25,171 nt of DNA from assembly GCA_027031565.1 (NCBI GenBank), contig JALVPX010000157.1:4520-29690 (forward strand), written 5' to 3'. A model generated the notes under the pieces. The model ran no database searches. It was given only the letters and a program-made list of their open reading frames with translations, and was not told the origin of the DNA. Within the stretch, counting starts at the first letter, position 1. Every line of letters starts with the position of its first letter. This stretch comes from Deltaproteobacteria bacterium (lineage in GTDB: Bacteria > Desulfobacterota > Dissulfuribacteria > Dissulfuribacterales > JALVPX01). Positions 7,086 to 14,273 of this stretch are shown here, in pieces. Made by a program: the position numbers and the translations under genes.

Positions 7086-7460
7086 CTAACCCTTCCAAAG
7101 TCCGTGCAAGTTGCAATACTCCCTTGCCGTTACGCTTTGTGCATCTATGCAGAACGTGGCCTCAGGCTCCTGGCCTGGGGAGAGAAACTCCCTGTAGGCC
7201 CGGCCGTCTGCAATGAGTTCGATCCATTCGATATAGTGGCTGTCTTCCATTGGATGGGGCACGCTCCCCACTTTTACCTTATAGCCGTTGTCTGTCTTCT
7301 CAATGACCGGCACGTGCTTTTCTTTTGCAGCGTCAACGGTATTTTCTTCCATGAGGTTCATGGGCTGGCCGCAACAGACAAGCTGGCCGGCACCTTCATG
7401 AACCATCTCCACTATGTTGCCGCAAATTTCACATTTGTAGATCTGGAGTTTTTTTGTCAT
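7086..7460 (-). CDS. dfx: Desulfoferrodoxin / superoxide reductase (two-iron class)
   Basis: 124 residues. The N-terminal desulforedoxin domain has C10-x2-C13 and C29-C30 (YKCEICG, VCCGQPM). The catalytic neelaredoxin domain follows with E47-K-H49, H69 in VPHPM, H75 in SHYIEW and the pair C116/H119 in EYCNLHG. All ligands of the FeCys(His)4 site are present. It reduces superoxide to hydrogen peroxide with rubredoxin as donor, without releasing O2, in the cytoplasm. The peroxide is then a substrate for rubrerythrin and the Sec-peroxiredoxin encoded upstream. Bases 7373-7391 are identical to 24333-24351 at the start of CRISPR spacer 1. Confidence 0.96.
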   Translation of the reverse strand: MTKKLQIYKCEICGNIVEMVHEGAGQLVCCGQPMNLMEENTVDAAKEKHVPVIEKTDNGYKVKVGSVPHPMEDSHYIEWIELIADGRAYREFLSPGQEPEATFCIDAQSVTAREYCNLHGLWKG

Positions 7461-7486
7461 TTTTCCTTCTCCTGTGTTTATGTGTT

Positions 7487-7514
7487 CCTGGATGCCCCCG
7501 CAGAGGCACCCAGG
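7487..7514 (-). other. Hairpin between the cytochrome and dfx genes
   Basis: CCTGG (7487-7491) with TGCC inside pairs with GGCA and CCAGG (7510-7514). A second small palindrome, ACCCAGGCCTGGGT, overlaps its right arm. No U-run is seen. It may shift the transcript balance between the exported cytochrome and dfx. Confidence 0.4.
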
Positions 7515-7526
7515 CCTGGGTCTTTC

Positions 7527-8873
7527 CTATTTGACCATTATGGTCATGGACGCCTTATTTACCAAAATTGGTGCGTATTCGTCCTTTGGTAGTTTAAAAA
7601 ATTCCCCTACAGAACTTGGAATCTGGCTGTAGTAGAGCTTTGCCTCTATGGTTACAGGGCCTGGAGTTACATCCATGGGTACCTTCCAGGAGTATCTTTC
7701 AATCTTTGTCTCCCTGGGCCCTATCCGGTAGTCTATCTTGGTATTTTCTGCAGTGTACCACTGGCACACGGTCATGCGGCCCTTTGGATCGAAGAAGGGT
7801 TTTCTGAAGATGCGCGAACCCTTAGACACATTGCCGTCACGCTTAAGCCCCTTGAAACCGGCTATCTCCATGATTTCTCCCATGGCCTGATATGCGAGAA
7901 CTGAGGGATCCGCAATGGTATATTCCTCGCCTGGAAATCCCTTTGGAGTGACCGGGATGTTGAACCTGTTGCCCTCTGCATCTATGGCCGTAACTTCGAG
8001 CCAGAGCATGCGTTCTTCGGCTGACCCAGAAGGTATCATGTGACCGACCTTGCCGTTGAACAATTCGGCCCTGAAGGTGAATTTTGCGCCCAAATCGGCC
8101 TTTTTCTTTTTTGCATAGAGGGCCAGATCGACTGCGCCTGCAAGCTTGTTGGCAAAGTGGGAACCATGGAAGACATGGTGGGCAATATCTTTGCGTTTTT
8201 TGCCCATGGAGGCTGATTTGCCTTCAGCCCTGTACATGTGGCAATCCTGGCACCTTGTCCCTTCCTTGGCATAGGGGCCAGCCTTCCATTCCCTATAGGT
8301 GGCTTTGACCCAGGCACCGTAAGGGCTCTGCTCGTCATGACAGGTAGCGCAGAACTGGGGGCTTCTCAGAAATTCAGAATACTTTGTGCCGTGAGCCGGT
8401 GACTTGGCGTCCTTCCTCGGGCCGTTAATGGTCTTTCCGGGGGCTATGGTGAAGCTGAAGTTGAAAGGCTCTGCCTCTGTGGTGCCGGTTGTGTGGTGGC
8501 ACACCACACAGCTCACCCCCTCGTTGGCCCGCGTACCAGCCTTGGCCTCTTTTGGAGGAGTATCACCACTTAGAAAGGCCAGCGGGCTGTGGCAGCCGAT
8601 GCAGCCGGCCTTCACGCCAGCCACCTTTTCAAGTTTCTTTGAGTGGGGTAGGGCAAGCTTGAAATATTCTACCTGGTCCCATTCATGGGTAAAGGATTGG
8701 GACATCAAGGACTGGCTCCACTCCTGGTGGATTTCCCTGTGGCAGCCCTTGCACATAGTGTGTTTCTTGAAATCACCATACTTTAATTTTCCCATTTCAG
8801 CCCCATGGGCCAGGGGAACAGAAAAACACAGCACACTGAAAAGTGCAGAAAGCAATGCTGTTTTGAATCTCAT
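7527..8873 (-). CDS. Exported pentaheme cytochrome c
   Basis: 448 residues from the ATG at 8873, chosen because a GGAGGAGG site lies just upstream and a signal peptide follows at once (TALLSALFSVLCFSVPLAHG, cleavage near residue 25). Five heme motifs are visible: CKGCH (41-45), CIGCH (91-95), CVVCH (122-126), CATCH (175-179) and CQDCH (208-212). The remaining 230 residues carry no heme motif and look beta-rich. The heme region resembles the cytochrome c554-like multiheme superfamily. It is periplasmic or surface-bound. Its position between peroxiredoxin and superoxide reductase genes is odd for an exported cytochrome and suggests a role in periplasmic electron flow during oxygen exposure (inference). 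Confidence 0.88.
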   Translation of the reverse strand: MRFKTALLSALFSVLCFSVPLAHGAEMGKLKYGDFKKHTMCKGCHREIHQEWSQSLMSQSFTHEWDQVEYFKLALPHSKKLEKVAGVKAGCIGCHSPLAFLSGDTPPKEAKAGTRANEGVSCVVCHHTTGTTEAEPFNFSFTIAPGKTINGPRKDAKSPAHGTKYSEFLRSPQFCATCHDEQSPYGAWVKATYREWKAGPYAKEGTRCQDCHMYRAEGKSASMGKKRKDIAHHVFHGSHFANKLAGAVDLALYAKKKKADLGAKFTFRAELFNGKVGHMIPSGSAEERMLWLEVTAIDAEGNRFNIPVTPKGFPGEEYTIADPSVLAYQAMGEIMEIAGFKGLKRDGNVSKGSRIFRKPFFDPKGRMTVCQWYTAENTKIDYRIGPRETKIERYSWKVPMDVTPGPVTIEAKLYYSQIPSSVGEFFKLPKDEYAPILVNKASMTIMVK

Positions 8874-8903
8874 TTCTTTTCCTCCTCCTGTTCCTGGTTT
8901 CCT

Positions 8904-8934
8904 GCCGGGCCGGCGATCAAGGCGCAGGCCCGGC
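8904..8934 (-). other. GC-rich hairpin upstream of the cytochrome gene
   Basis: GCCGGGCC (8904-8911) pairs perfectly with GGCCCGGC (8927-8934) across a 15-base loop, in the 73-base gap after the peroxiredoxin stop. No U-run follows, so it may be a processing or stability element in a polycistronic message. Confidence 0.5.
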
Positions 8935-8946
8935 TCATGCAAGTCT

Positions 8947-9540
8947 TTATTTGTAATGTTTGCTGAGATACTCTTTCACACCCTCTTCTGTAGGTTTCAT
9001 GGTGTCTTCGCCAGGCCTCCAGTTTGCCGGGCATACCTCACCCTCTTTCTCGTGGCACTGGAGGGCATCGAGCATTCTTATGGCCTCGTCCACACTCCTT
9101 CCAAGTGGCAGGTCATTGACCAGGGAATGGCGGATCACCCCCTCCTTGTCTATGAGGAAAAGCCCGCGCAAAGAAACGCCTGCCTCCTCGAGCAATACCC
9201 CATAGTCAAGGCTGATTTTCTTGGTCAGGTCAGAGGCCAAGGGATATTGAATGTTTCCTACGCCTCCCTTTTCTACCGGTGTCTCTTTCCATGCAAGGTG
9301 CGAATAGACAGAATCGACCGAGATGGCAATGATTTCACAGTCCCTCTTTTTGAACTCATCTAAGGCCCGATCCAGGGCCAGGATTTCAGAGGGTCATACA
9401 AAGGTGAAATCCAGCGGATAAAAGAACAGGATGACATACTTGCCCTTGTATGAAGAGAGCGTGATGTCCTGGATGGAATTGTCAGGCATGACTGCCTGGG
9501 TGGTAAAGTCTGGTGCTGGTTTGGTGACCAAGTTGCACAT
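8947..9540 (-). CDS. Selenocysteine-containing 2-Cys peroxiredoxin (AhpC/TSA family)
   Basis: 197 residues if the in-frame TGA at 9394-9396 is read as selenocysteine (residue 49). MCNLVTKPAPDFTTQAVMPD starts at the ATG at 9540 behind an AAGGAGG site. The frame reads FFYPLDFTFV, then TGA, then PSEILALD. The TGA falls exactly where the family has its peroxidatic cysteine (DFTFVCPSE). Reading frame and homology continue without break to the stop, with the resolving C170 in GEVCPANW. A hairpin follows the TGA at a distance fitting a bacterial SECIS. Sec peroxiredoxins are known in some anaerobes. The enzyme reduces peroxides in the cytoplasm. Standard gene calling would report only 8947-9240 with a false start. 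Confidence 0.92.
9351..9396 (-). promoter_or_regulatory. Putative SECIS element of the Sec-peroxiredoxin
   Basis: After the UGA (9394-9396), GGCCC (9375-9379) and GGGCC (9364-9368) form a 5-bp stem with the 6-base loop UGGAUC, 19 bases after the UGA. The loop has G as its second base, as bacterial SECIS elements need. A weaker outer stem pairs UGAA (9385-9388) with UUCA (9351-9354) and AUC with GAU. Confidence 0.7.
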
Positions 9541-9575
9541 TTTTCTAACCTCCTTCTTTTTTTACTTTTATATTA

Positions 9576-10151
9576 TTACCAATTCTCGCACAGTAGTTCG
9601 AAGTGGGCCTGTTTATGAGCGCAAGCAGGGCATTCCTCAGGCGCCTCAGTGCCCTCATGCAGGTAGCCGCAGTTGCGGCATCGCCATATAACCTTTTCTT
9701 CCCTCTTGAAGACCTTTCCTTGCTTGATGTTCTCCGCTAGGGCCTTGTAACGCTTTTCATGCTGCTTTTCCGCCACGGCTATGGCCCTGAAAACATCTGC
9801 TATCTCCTGGAATCCCTCCTTTTCTGCTGTTTCAGCAAAGGATGGGTACATCTCAGCATATTCATAGTGTTCTCCAGCAGCTGCCTCAAGCAGGTTTTCT
9901 AATGTAGAGCCGATAACACCTGCTGGATATGATGCCTGAATTTCCACCATTCCTCCTTCAAGGAATTTGAATAGACGTTTGGCATGTTCTTTTTCCTGGT
10001 TAGCAGTTTCCTGAAAAATATGTGAAATTTGTACAAACCCTTCTTTTTTTGCCTGGCTGGCGAAATATGTATATCTGTTTCTTGCCTGGGATTCACCAGC
10101 AAAGGCGGTAAGCAGGTTTTTTTCTGTTTGAGTGCCCTTGATGTTCTTCAT
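9576..10151 (-). CDS. rbr: Rubrerythrin
   Basis: 191 residues. The ferritin-like diiron domain shows E20 in FAGESQARNRY, E53/H56 in NQEKEHAKRL, E94/E97 in AAGEHYEYAEMY and E128/H131 in VAEKQHEKRY. The C-terminal rubredoxin domain has C158-x2-C161 (CRNCGYLHEG) and C174-x2-C177 (CPAC). It reduces hydrogen peroxide to water in the cytoplasm, taking electrons from a rubredoxin. It lies 17 bases after the small regulator gene and 35 bases before the peroxiredoxin, within the PerR-headed run. Confidence 0.96.
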   Translation of the reverse strand: MKNIKGTQTEKNLLTAFAGESQARNRYTYFASQAKKEGFVQISHIFQETANQEKEHAKRLFKFLEGGMVEIQASYPAGVIGSTLENLLEAAAGEHYEYAEMYPSFAETAEKEGFQEIADVFRAIAVAEKQHEKRYKALAENIKQGKVFKREEKVIWRCRNCGYLHEGTEAPEECPACAHKQAHFELLCENW

Positions 10152-10168
10152 TGAATCTCTCCTTCATC

Positions 10169-10408
10169 TTATGAAGCAAGAGCCTGTTTGCCTTCTTCAG
10201 TAATGGTATATTTGCACCGCTCTGGGCTTGAAACCAGGCCCTTGTTCTTGAGTGAACGTATCCTGCAGCTTACAGCATTGCTTTTAAGCCCCACCATTTC
10301 AGCTATCTCCTTGCATGCCTTTGGTTCTCCTTCCGTGGCTGCAAGGGTTGTTAAAATCGCTTTTTGTTCATCAGTTAAACCTTTATTTGAACATTTTTTG
10401 CAACCCAT
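10169..10408 (-). CDS. Small winged-helix regulator with an N-terminal CxxC
   Basis: 79 residues. A compact winged helix-turn-helix is visible: EQKAILTTLAATEG, KEIAEMVGLKSNAVSCRIRS (recognition helix) and a wing KGLVSSPERCKYTITEEGKQ. The start MGCKKCSNKG carries C3 and C6, with C32, C48 and C64 elsewhere, so the protein could bind a metal or respond to thiol oxidation. No named family is certain; it is MarR/ArsR-like in fold. It sits between perR and rubrerythrin, with GGAGG before its ATG and a pair of 13-base direct repeats upstream that may be an operator. Its target genes are unknown. Confidence 0.75.
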   Translation of the reverse strand: MGCKKCSNKGLTDEQKAILTTLAATEGEPKACKEIAEMVGLKSNAVSCRIRSLKNKGLVSSPERCKYTITEEGKQALAS

Positions 10409-10417
10409 AATTGTTCC

Positions 10418-10452
10418 TCCTATTTATTTAAATCAATATTCCTATTTATTTA
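10418..10452. repeat. Two 13-base direct repeats upstream of the small regulator
   Basis: TCCTATTTATTTA occurs at 10418-10430 and again at 10440-10452, a period of 22 bases, or about two helical turns. The first copy includes part of the ribosome site of the small regulator gene; the second covers the perR stop codon. Same-face direct repeats at this spacing are typical of a regulator binding site. Confidence 0.5.
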
Positions 10453-10857
10453 CGTTAATGTCTTGTTATGCTGGAGCAACCCCTTCTCCTGGCAAGCGGG
10501 GCAGATGCCTGTAAACTCAAGGTGATGGTCAAGTATCTTATAACCATGCGGCTTTAGCGCCATCGAATCCAGGGCCTTTATGCGCCCAACAGGAACGTCA
10601 TCCACCCTTCCGCATTGAACGCATCTAACGTGATAGTGGGGCATTGGGTTACCATCAAAGCGCTTTTGACGCCCCCCTACCTCTATCTTCTGTATGGTTT
10701 GTGCCTCTGCCAGGATCTCCAGGTTCCTGTATACCGTGCCCAAACTGATTTTGGGAAGATGTTTTCTAACCCTTTGGAAGAGTTCGTCTGCAGTGGGATG
10801 GTCCTTGGCCATCTTTAGCTCCTGCAGGATTATTTCTCTTTGGTGGGTCATCCTCAT
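10450..10857 (-). CDS. perR: PerR-type peroxide-sensing regulator (Fur family)
   Basis: 135 residues from the ATG at 10857, which has GGAG 6 bases upstream. The winged helix is clear (ISLGTVYRNLEILAE). A structural zinc site is formed by C79/C82 and C119/C122. The regulatory-metal residues of PerR are all matched: H20 in DHPTADEL, D68 in RFDGN, H74 and H76 in PHYHVRC, and an aspartate in VDDVP. Aspartates at the D85/D104-equivalent positions favour PerR over Fur. It should repress with Fe or Mn bound and release when peroxide oxidises its histidines. It heads the oxygen-defence run and has a PerR-box over its own promoter, so autoregulation is likely. Confidence 0.85.
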   Translation of the reverse strand: MRMTHQREIILQELKMAKDHPTADELFQRVRKHLPKISLGTVYRNLEILAEAQTIQKIEVGGRQKRFDGNPMPHYHVRCVQCGRVDDVPVGRIKALDSMALKPHGYKILDHHLEFTGICPACQEKGLLQHNKTLT

Positions 10858-10876
10858 ATATGGCTCCAATTAAAAA

Positions 10877-10891
10877 TGATAATCATTATTA
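10877..10891. promoter_or_regulatory. PerR/Fur box
   Basis: The minus-strand 15-mer TAATAATGATTATCA matches the Per-box consensus TTATAATNATTATAA at 12 of the 14 fixed positions. It overlaps the -10 of the perR promoter. It also resembles a Fur box core (AATGATAATCATT), which is common in this superfamily. Confidence 0.8.
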
Positions 10892-10914
10892 CTTTTATCT
10901 TTTATTTATGTCAA
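10886..10914 (-). promoter_or_regulatory. sigma-70 promoter for perR and the oxygen-defence run
   Basis: TTGACA on the minus strand (10909-10914), a 17-base spacer, then TAATAA (10886-10891). The PerR box covers the -10, which fits repression by PerR. Confidence 0.7.
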
Positions 10915-11014
10915 TAACTATTTCGTCTCCTGGATCTCATTTGACCTCAATTGTGAGGAGTGGTAATAAAAAAGTTTACCAATTTTTGTACTATGGAGGA
11001 TGAAGTTCTGAAAA

Positions 11015-12139
11015 ATGATAATTATCTTGCAACACGACATCGATCCCAATGGCCCCGAGGTCTCACAGATCCTTTCATATATTGCACAATTCCCGGAGGT
11101 TAAGACCAGGCTTTCTGGGATACGCGGGGCTTCAAGGGTCGTTTCAGAAATCTATCTCATTGGCCCCACGCATAATATCCCGCAAGACGTTATTCAAAGC
11201 ATGCCTGGCGTTGAAAAGGTCATCAGGGTTTCTTCCAAATACAGGCAGATAGGAAAACATGGAGGCCAGCTGGATGAACTGGGCTTTGAATATAATGGCA
11301 TAACCTTCAATCAAAACAGCTTTCACATATTCATGGGGCCTTGCGCCGTGGATACCCCTGAAAATGTTGAGACCATGATGAAGCACATGAAGGAGTATGG
11401 CATAACAACTGCCAGGATGGGGGCTTACAAGCCGCGTACCAGCCCGTATGACTTTCAAGGCCACGGCAAAAAGTGCCTTCCATGGGTATTCGAGATGGCA
11501 GGAAGATATGGGATCAAGGTTATTGCCATGGAGGTGCTCAAGGAAGAACACATTGAAGAAATAGACAGCGCCTTGCAAGAGGCTGGAAACCCAACTGGTG
11601 TTATGCTGCAGATCGGCACGAGAAATGCCCAGAACTTTGAATTGTTGAAGGCTGTGGGTTCCCAGGATACCTATCCCGTACTTTATAAAAGAGGGATGGG
11701 GCTCACCCTTGAGGAGTCATTGAATGCATGCGAGTACATAGCCAGCGAAGGAAACCGAAATATCGTTTTCTGCCTGCGTGGAGTGAAGACCAGGCTTGGT
11801 GATCCTCACCGCAACATGGTCGACTTTGCCCATGTTCCAGTGGTGAAGCGCCTTACCAGGCTGCCCGTTTGCATTGATCCAACCCACTCGGTGGGTTCAA
11901 AGGATCTTGCTCCTGACGGCATATATGAGATCTTCCACGCTGCCTCCCAAGGCACAGTGGCTGGTGCCAACATGATCCTTGTGGAGTTTCACCCAAGGCC
12001 CGAAGAGGCGCTTTGTGATGGTCCGCAGGCCCTGACCATGCAAGACATGGAGCACTTTATTCAGGATATGGCTATTTCAAGAAAGGCCTACGAGGAAAGA
12101 AGGGATCTTGCCTCCCGGATGGCCTTCAAAAACATATAA
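11015..12139 (+). CDS. aroF: 3-deoxy-7-phosphoheptulonate (DAHP) synthase, type I-beta-like
   Basis: 374 residues. An N-terminal ferredoxin-like regulatory segment (about 1-75) precedes the TIM-barrel. Barrel motifs include FMGPCAVDTPENV, GAYKPRTSPYDFQG, QIGTRNAQNFELLKAVG, CIDPTHSVG and FHPRPEEALCDGPQAL. It condenses PEP and erythrose 4-phosphate, the first step of aromatic amino acid synthesis. Several usually strict motifs are altered (KRGMGLTLEE and CLRGVKT in place of KRGMxxTxEE and CERGIRT), so this is a divergent member. The only in-frame start is the ATG at 11015, 15 bases after a GGAGG; a tiny ATG-AAG-TTC-TGA frame lies between. The glutamine amidotransferase gene follows after 15 bases. 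Confidence 0.85.
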   Translation: MIIILQHDIDPNGPEVSQILSYIAQFPEVKTRLSGIRGASRVVSEIYLIGPTHNIPQDVIQSMPGVEKVIRVSSKYRQIGKHGGQLDELGFEYNGITFNQNSFHIFMGPCAVDTPENVETMMKHMKEYGITTARMGAYKPRTSPYDFQGHGKKCLPWVFEMAGRYGIKVIAMEVLKEEHIEEIDSALQEAGNPTGVMLQIGTRNAQNFELLKAVGSQDTYPVLYKRGMGLTLEESLNACEYIASEGNRNIVFCLRGVKTRLGDPHRNMVDFAHVPVVKRLTRLPVCIDPTHSVGSKDLAPDGIYEIFHAASQGTVAGANMILVEFHPRPEEALCDGPQALTMQDMEHFIQDMAISRKAYEERRDLASRMAFKNI

Positions 12140-12154
12140 AAAGGACATGATGTC

Positions 12155-12856
12155 ATGAATATCCACTATTTGCAACACGTATCCTTTGAGACCCCCCAGG
12201 CAATCGAAAAATGGGTGAAGGAAAAAGGTCACACATTTACAGGTACCCATTTGTACAAAAATGAGGCCCTTCCTTCAGTCTCCGGTTTTGACTGGCTCTT
12301 TGTGCTTGGCGGCCCAATGGGAGTAAAGGATGAGGAGGAATATCCCTGGCTGAAGGCAGAAAAGGAGTTCATAAAGTCTGCCATTGATGCGAAAAAGATC
12401 GTAGTTGGGATATGCCTGGGGGCTCAGCTCATAGCAGATGTTCTTGGGGCCGATGTTCACAAACACCATATGAAGGAAATCGGCTGGTATCCAGTTTCTC
12501 TCACCCCGCTCGGCTGGGAATCCCCCATATTCAGCAACCTTCCACCAACCTTTGAAGCCTTTCACTGGCATGGAGACACCTTCCGCATCCCAAAAGGGGC
12601 CCTTCATATCGCCTCATCTGAATGTTGTCCAAACCAGGCATTCATCCATGGCGACAGGGTGATAGGGCTTCAATTTCATATTGAGACCACGCCTGAGGGC
12701 GTGAGGTCCCTCATGGAAAAATGCGCACACGAATTCAAGGAAGAGAGCGATTACATCCAGGAACCAGACAAGGTATTGGAACAGATCGGCAAGTGCCAGG
12801 AGCTGAATAAGACCTTGTTTCTCTTGCTGGATACCATGGAACAGGCCTTGGCCTAA
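12155..12856 (+). CDS. Class-I glutamine amidotransferase (GMP synthase-like)
   Basis: 233 residues. The catalytic triad of class-I amidotransferases is visible: nucleophile C87 in VVGICLGAQ, and H175/E177 in LQFHIETTPEG. The oxyanion strand is LGGPMGVKDE. The fold ends near residue 185; a helical tail follows. Stand-alone proteins of this type hydrolyse glutamine or gamma-glutamyl compounds, and their acceptor is mostly unknown. It follows the DAHP synthase by 15 bases and is probably co-transcribed. Confidence 0.88.
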   Translation: MNIHYLQHVSFETPQAIEKWVKEKGHTFTGTHLYKNEALPSVSGFDWLFVLGGPMGVKDEEEYPWLKAEKEFIKSAIDAKKIVVGICLGAQLIADVLGADVHKHHMKEIGWYPVSLTPLGWESPIFSNLPPTFEAFHWHGDTFRIPKGALHIASSECCPNQAFIHGDRVIGLQFHIETTPEGVRSLMEKCAHEFKEESDYIQEPDKVLEQIGKCQELNKTLFLLLDTMEQALA

Positions 12857-12988
12857 CCGTAAAAAGTGGGACCAGGCCTTCTAAGTCGGAGCCTTCATAT
12901 TTAATACCCGGCATCTTTTCTTTTTCCTTTCCGGCATTAACTTAAAGTTAAAACAGGAACCTCATAACGTCGGGAAAGGGGGTTGATC

Positions 12989-13474
12989 ATGCAGATGCAG
13001 AAAAGGACGGTCCGCAGGGACAAGCTGATCGAGGAGTACCGCCACGATACTTACAAGGAGTGGGGGAAATGGCCGGAACCCACGCTCTGCAGCAGGTGTG
13101 GTGCACTGTTTAGCGGGGGGCGCTGGACGTGGGGCGAGGCCCCTGAAAATGCCAATAAAGCCGTTTGCCCGGCATGCAAGCGCATCGAAGACAAGTATCC
13201 CGCAGGCGAAATCCAGCTTTCAGGCGATTTCTTCAAAGAACATAAAGAGGAGATATTGAATCTGATCACCAACGAGGAAAAGGCGGAAAAGGCTGAGCAC
13301 CCCATGGAACGGATAATGGCCATAGAGCAAACCGACATCGGTGCAGTGGTCAAGACCACCGGGGTACATATTGCAAAGAGGATCGGCCATGCCGTTTCCA
13401 AGGCCTACAAGGGAGACCTGGATATTCAATATGGCGATGGTGAAAATAGCATAAGGATTGCCTGGACAAGGTAG
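12989..13474 (+). CDS. BCAM0308-type zinc-ribbon protein
   Basis: 161 residues from the ATG at 12989, placed 6 bases after an AAAGGGGG site; a TTG two codons upstream is less likely. A zinc ribbon near the N terminus uses C34-x2-C37 (LCSRCGALF) and C60-x2-C63 (VCPACKRIE). The second half, DIGAVVKTTGVHIAKRIGHA, reads as a small alpha/beta domain. I recall this architecture as the BCAM0308 family; its function is not established. The stop at 13472-13474 is directly followed by the exonuclease III start, so the two are translationally linked. Confidence 0.65.
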   Translation: MQMQKRTVRRDKLIEEYRHDTYKEWGKWPEPTLCSRCGALFSGGRWTWGEAPENANKAVCPACKRIEDKYPAGEIQLSGDFFKEHKEEILNLITNEEKAEKAEHPMERIMAIEQTDIGAVVKTTGVHIAKRIGHAVSKAYKGDLDIQYGDGENSIRIAWTR

Positions 13475-13475
13475 G

Positions 13476-14273
13476 ATGTCCTTCAGCATTGCCACCTTCA
13501 ACTGCAACTCCCTGCGGGCAAGGATGCACATCGTGACCAGGTGGCTCAAAGAGCGCGATGTGGATGTCCTTTGCCTCCAGGAGACAAAGATCCAGGATGA
13601 CGCTTTCCCTGAAGAAGAATTTCGCAGGCTCGGTTACGAGTCTGTGTACAAGGGGCAGAAATCATACAATGGAGTGGCGGTCTTGAGCCGCCATTCCATT
13701 GACGACGCCCAGTTCGGCTTCAATGATGGAGAGGATCTGGATGATGATGTCACAAGGCTGGCAAGGTGCAGGATTAAGGGCCTGCTGATCGTAAACACCT
13801 ATGTTCCCCAGGGAAAAAGTGTGATCCACGACGATTTTCAAAGAAAGTTGAGGTGGTTTGAAAGGCTAAGGGAGTTGTTTGCACGCAAGTATAGGCCTGA
13901 TCAGAAAATTATATGGTGCGGCGACCTGAACGTGGCGCCCGAGCCCATAGATGTTCACGACCCCGACCTCTACGCAAACCATGTGTGTTTCCACGAGGCG
14001 GTAAGGGCTGCACTTAAGAGAGTGATGGAATGGGGGTTTGTGGACATTTTCAGGAAATTTCATCCTGAGCCTGGCCAATATTCCTTTTATGACTACCGCA
14101 CTCCAAGGGCTGTTAAAAGAAACATCGGATGGCGCCTGGATCACATCATGGTCACCAGGCCCCTTGAAGAGGCTGCAAAGGATGCCTTCATAGATCTTGA
14201 ACCCAGGCTTTGGGAAAGGCCCTCAGACCACACCTTTGTTGTGGCCCGATTTGACGACGCTCATTTTTCGTAA
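13476..14273 (+). CDS. xth: Exodeoxyribonuclease III (AP endonuclease)
   Basis: 265 residues. The family signature is complete: ATFNCNSLRAR at the start, VLCLQETKIQD with the metal-binding glutamate, GVAVLSR, WCGDLNVAPEPIDVHDP with Asp/Asn, the RNIGWRLDHIMVT segment, and the catalytic PSDHTFVVARF at the end. It cleaves at abasic sites and trims 3' damage during base-excision repair, which suits the oxidative-stress context nearby. I use the ATG at 13476, one base after the previous stop, rather than an upstream non-ATG codon. Its 3' end overlaps the convergent HDOD gene by 13 bases. Confidence 0.94.
   Translation: MSFSIATFNCNSLRARMHIVTRWLKERDVDVLCLQETKIQDDAFPEEEFRRLGYESVYKGQKSYNGVAVLSRHSIDDAQFGFNDGEDLDDDVTRLARCRIKGLLIVNTYVPQGKSVIHDDFQRKLRWFERLRELFARKYRPDQKIIWCGDLNVAPEPIDVHDPDLYANHVCFHEAVRAALKRVMEWGFVDIFRKFHPEPGQYSFYDYRTPRAVKRNIGWRLDHIMVTRPLEEAAKDAFIDLEPRLWERPSDHTFVVARFDDAHFS

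Noticed and set aside
8874..8942. Upstream start for the pentaheme cytochrome.
   Set aside because: The added residues are Gly/Arg-rich and would bury the signal peptide; they also cross a strong hairpin. The ATG at 8873 has a GGAGGAGG site.
8947..9240. Separate 97-residue peroxiredoxin-like gene.
   Set aside because: It is the C-terminal half of the full peroxiredoxin read through TGA at 9394-9396; the start is not an ATG and has no ribosome site.
8404..9363. Open frame of 319 codons on + across the cytochrome and peroxiredoxin genes.
   Set aside because: Antisense to two well-supported genes; composition is a shadow of the GC-rich codons on the other strand.
10941..10969. Possible promoter TTGACC-17-TAATAA for the DAHP synthase gene.
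   Set aside because: The -10 matches the consensus at only three of six bases in an AT-rich stretch, so it is not supported enough to list.
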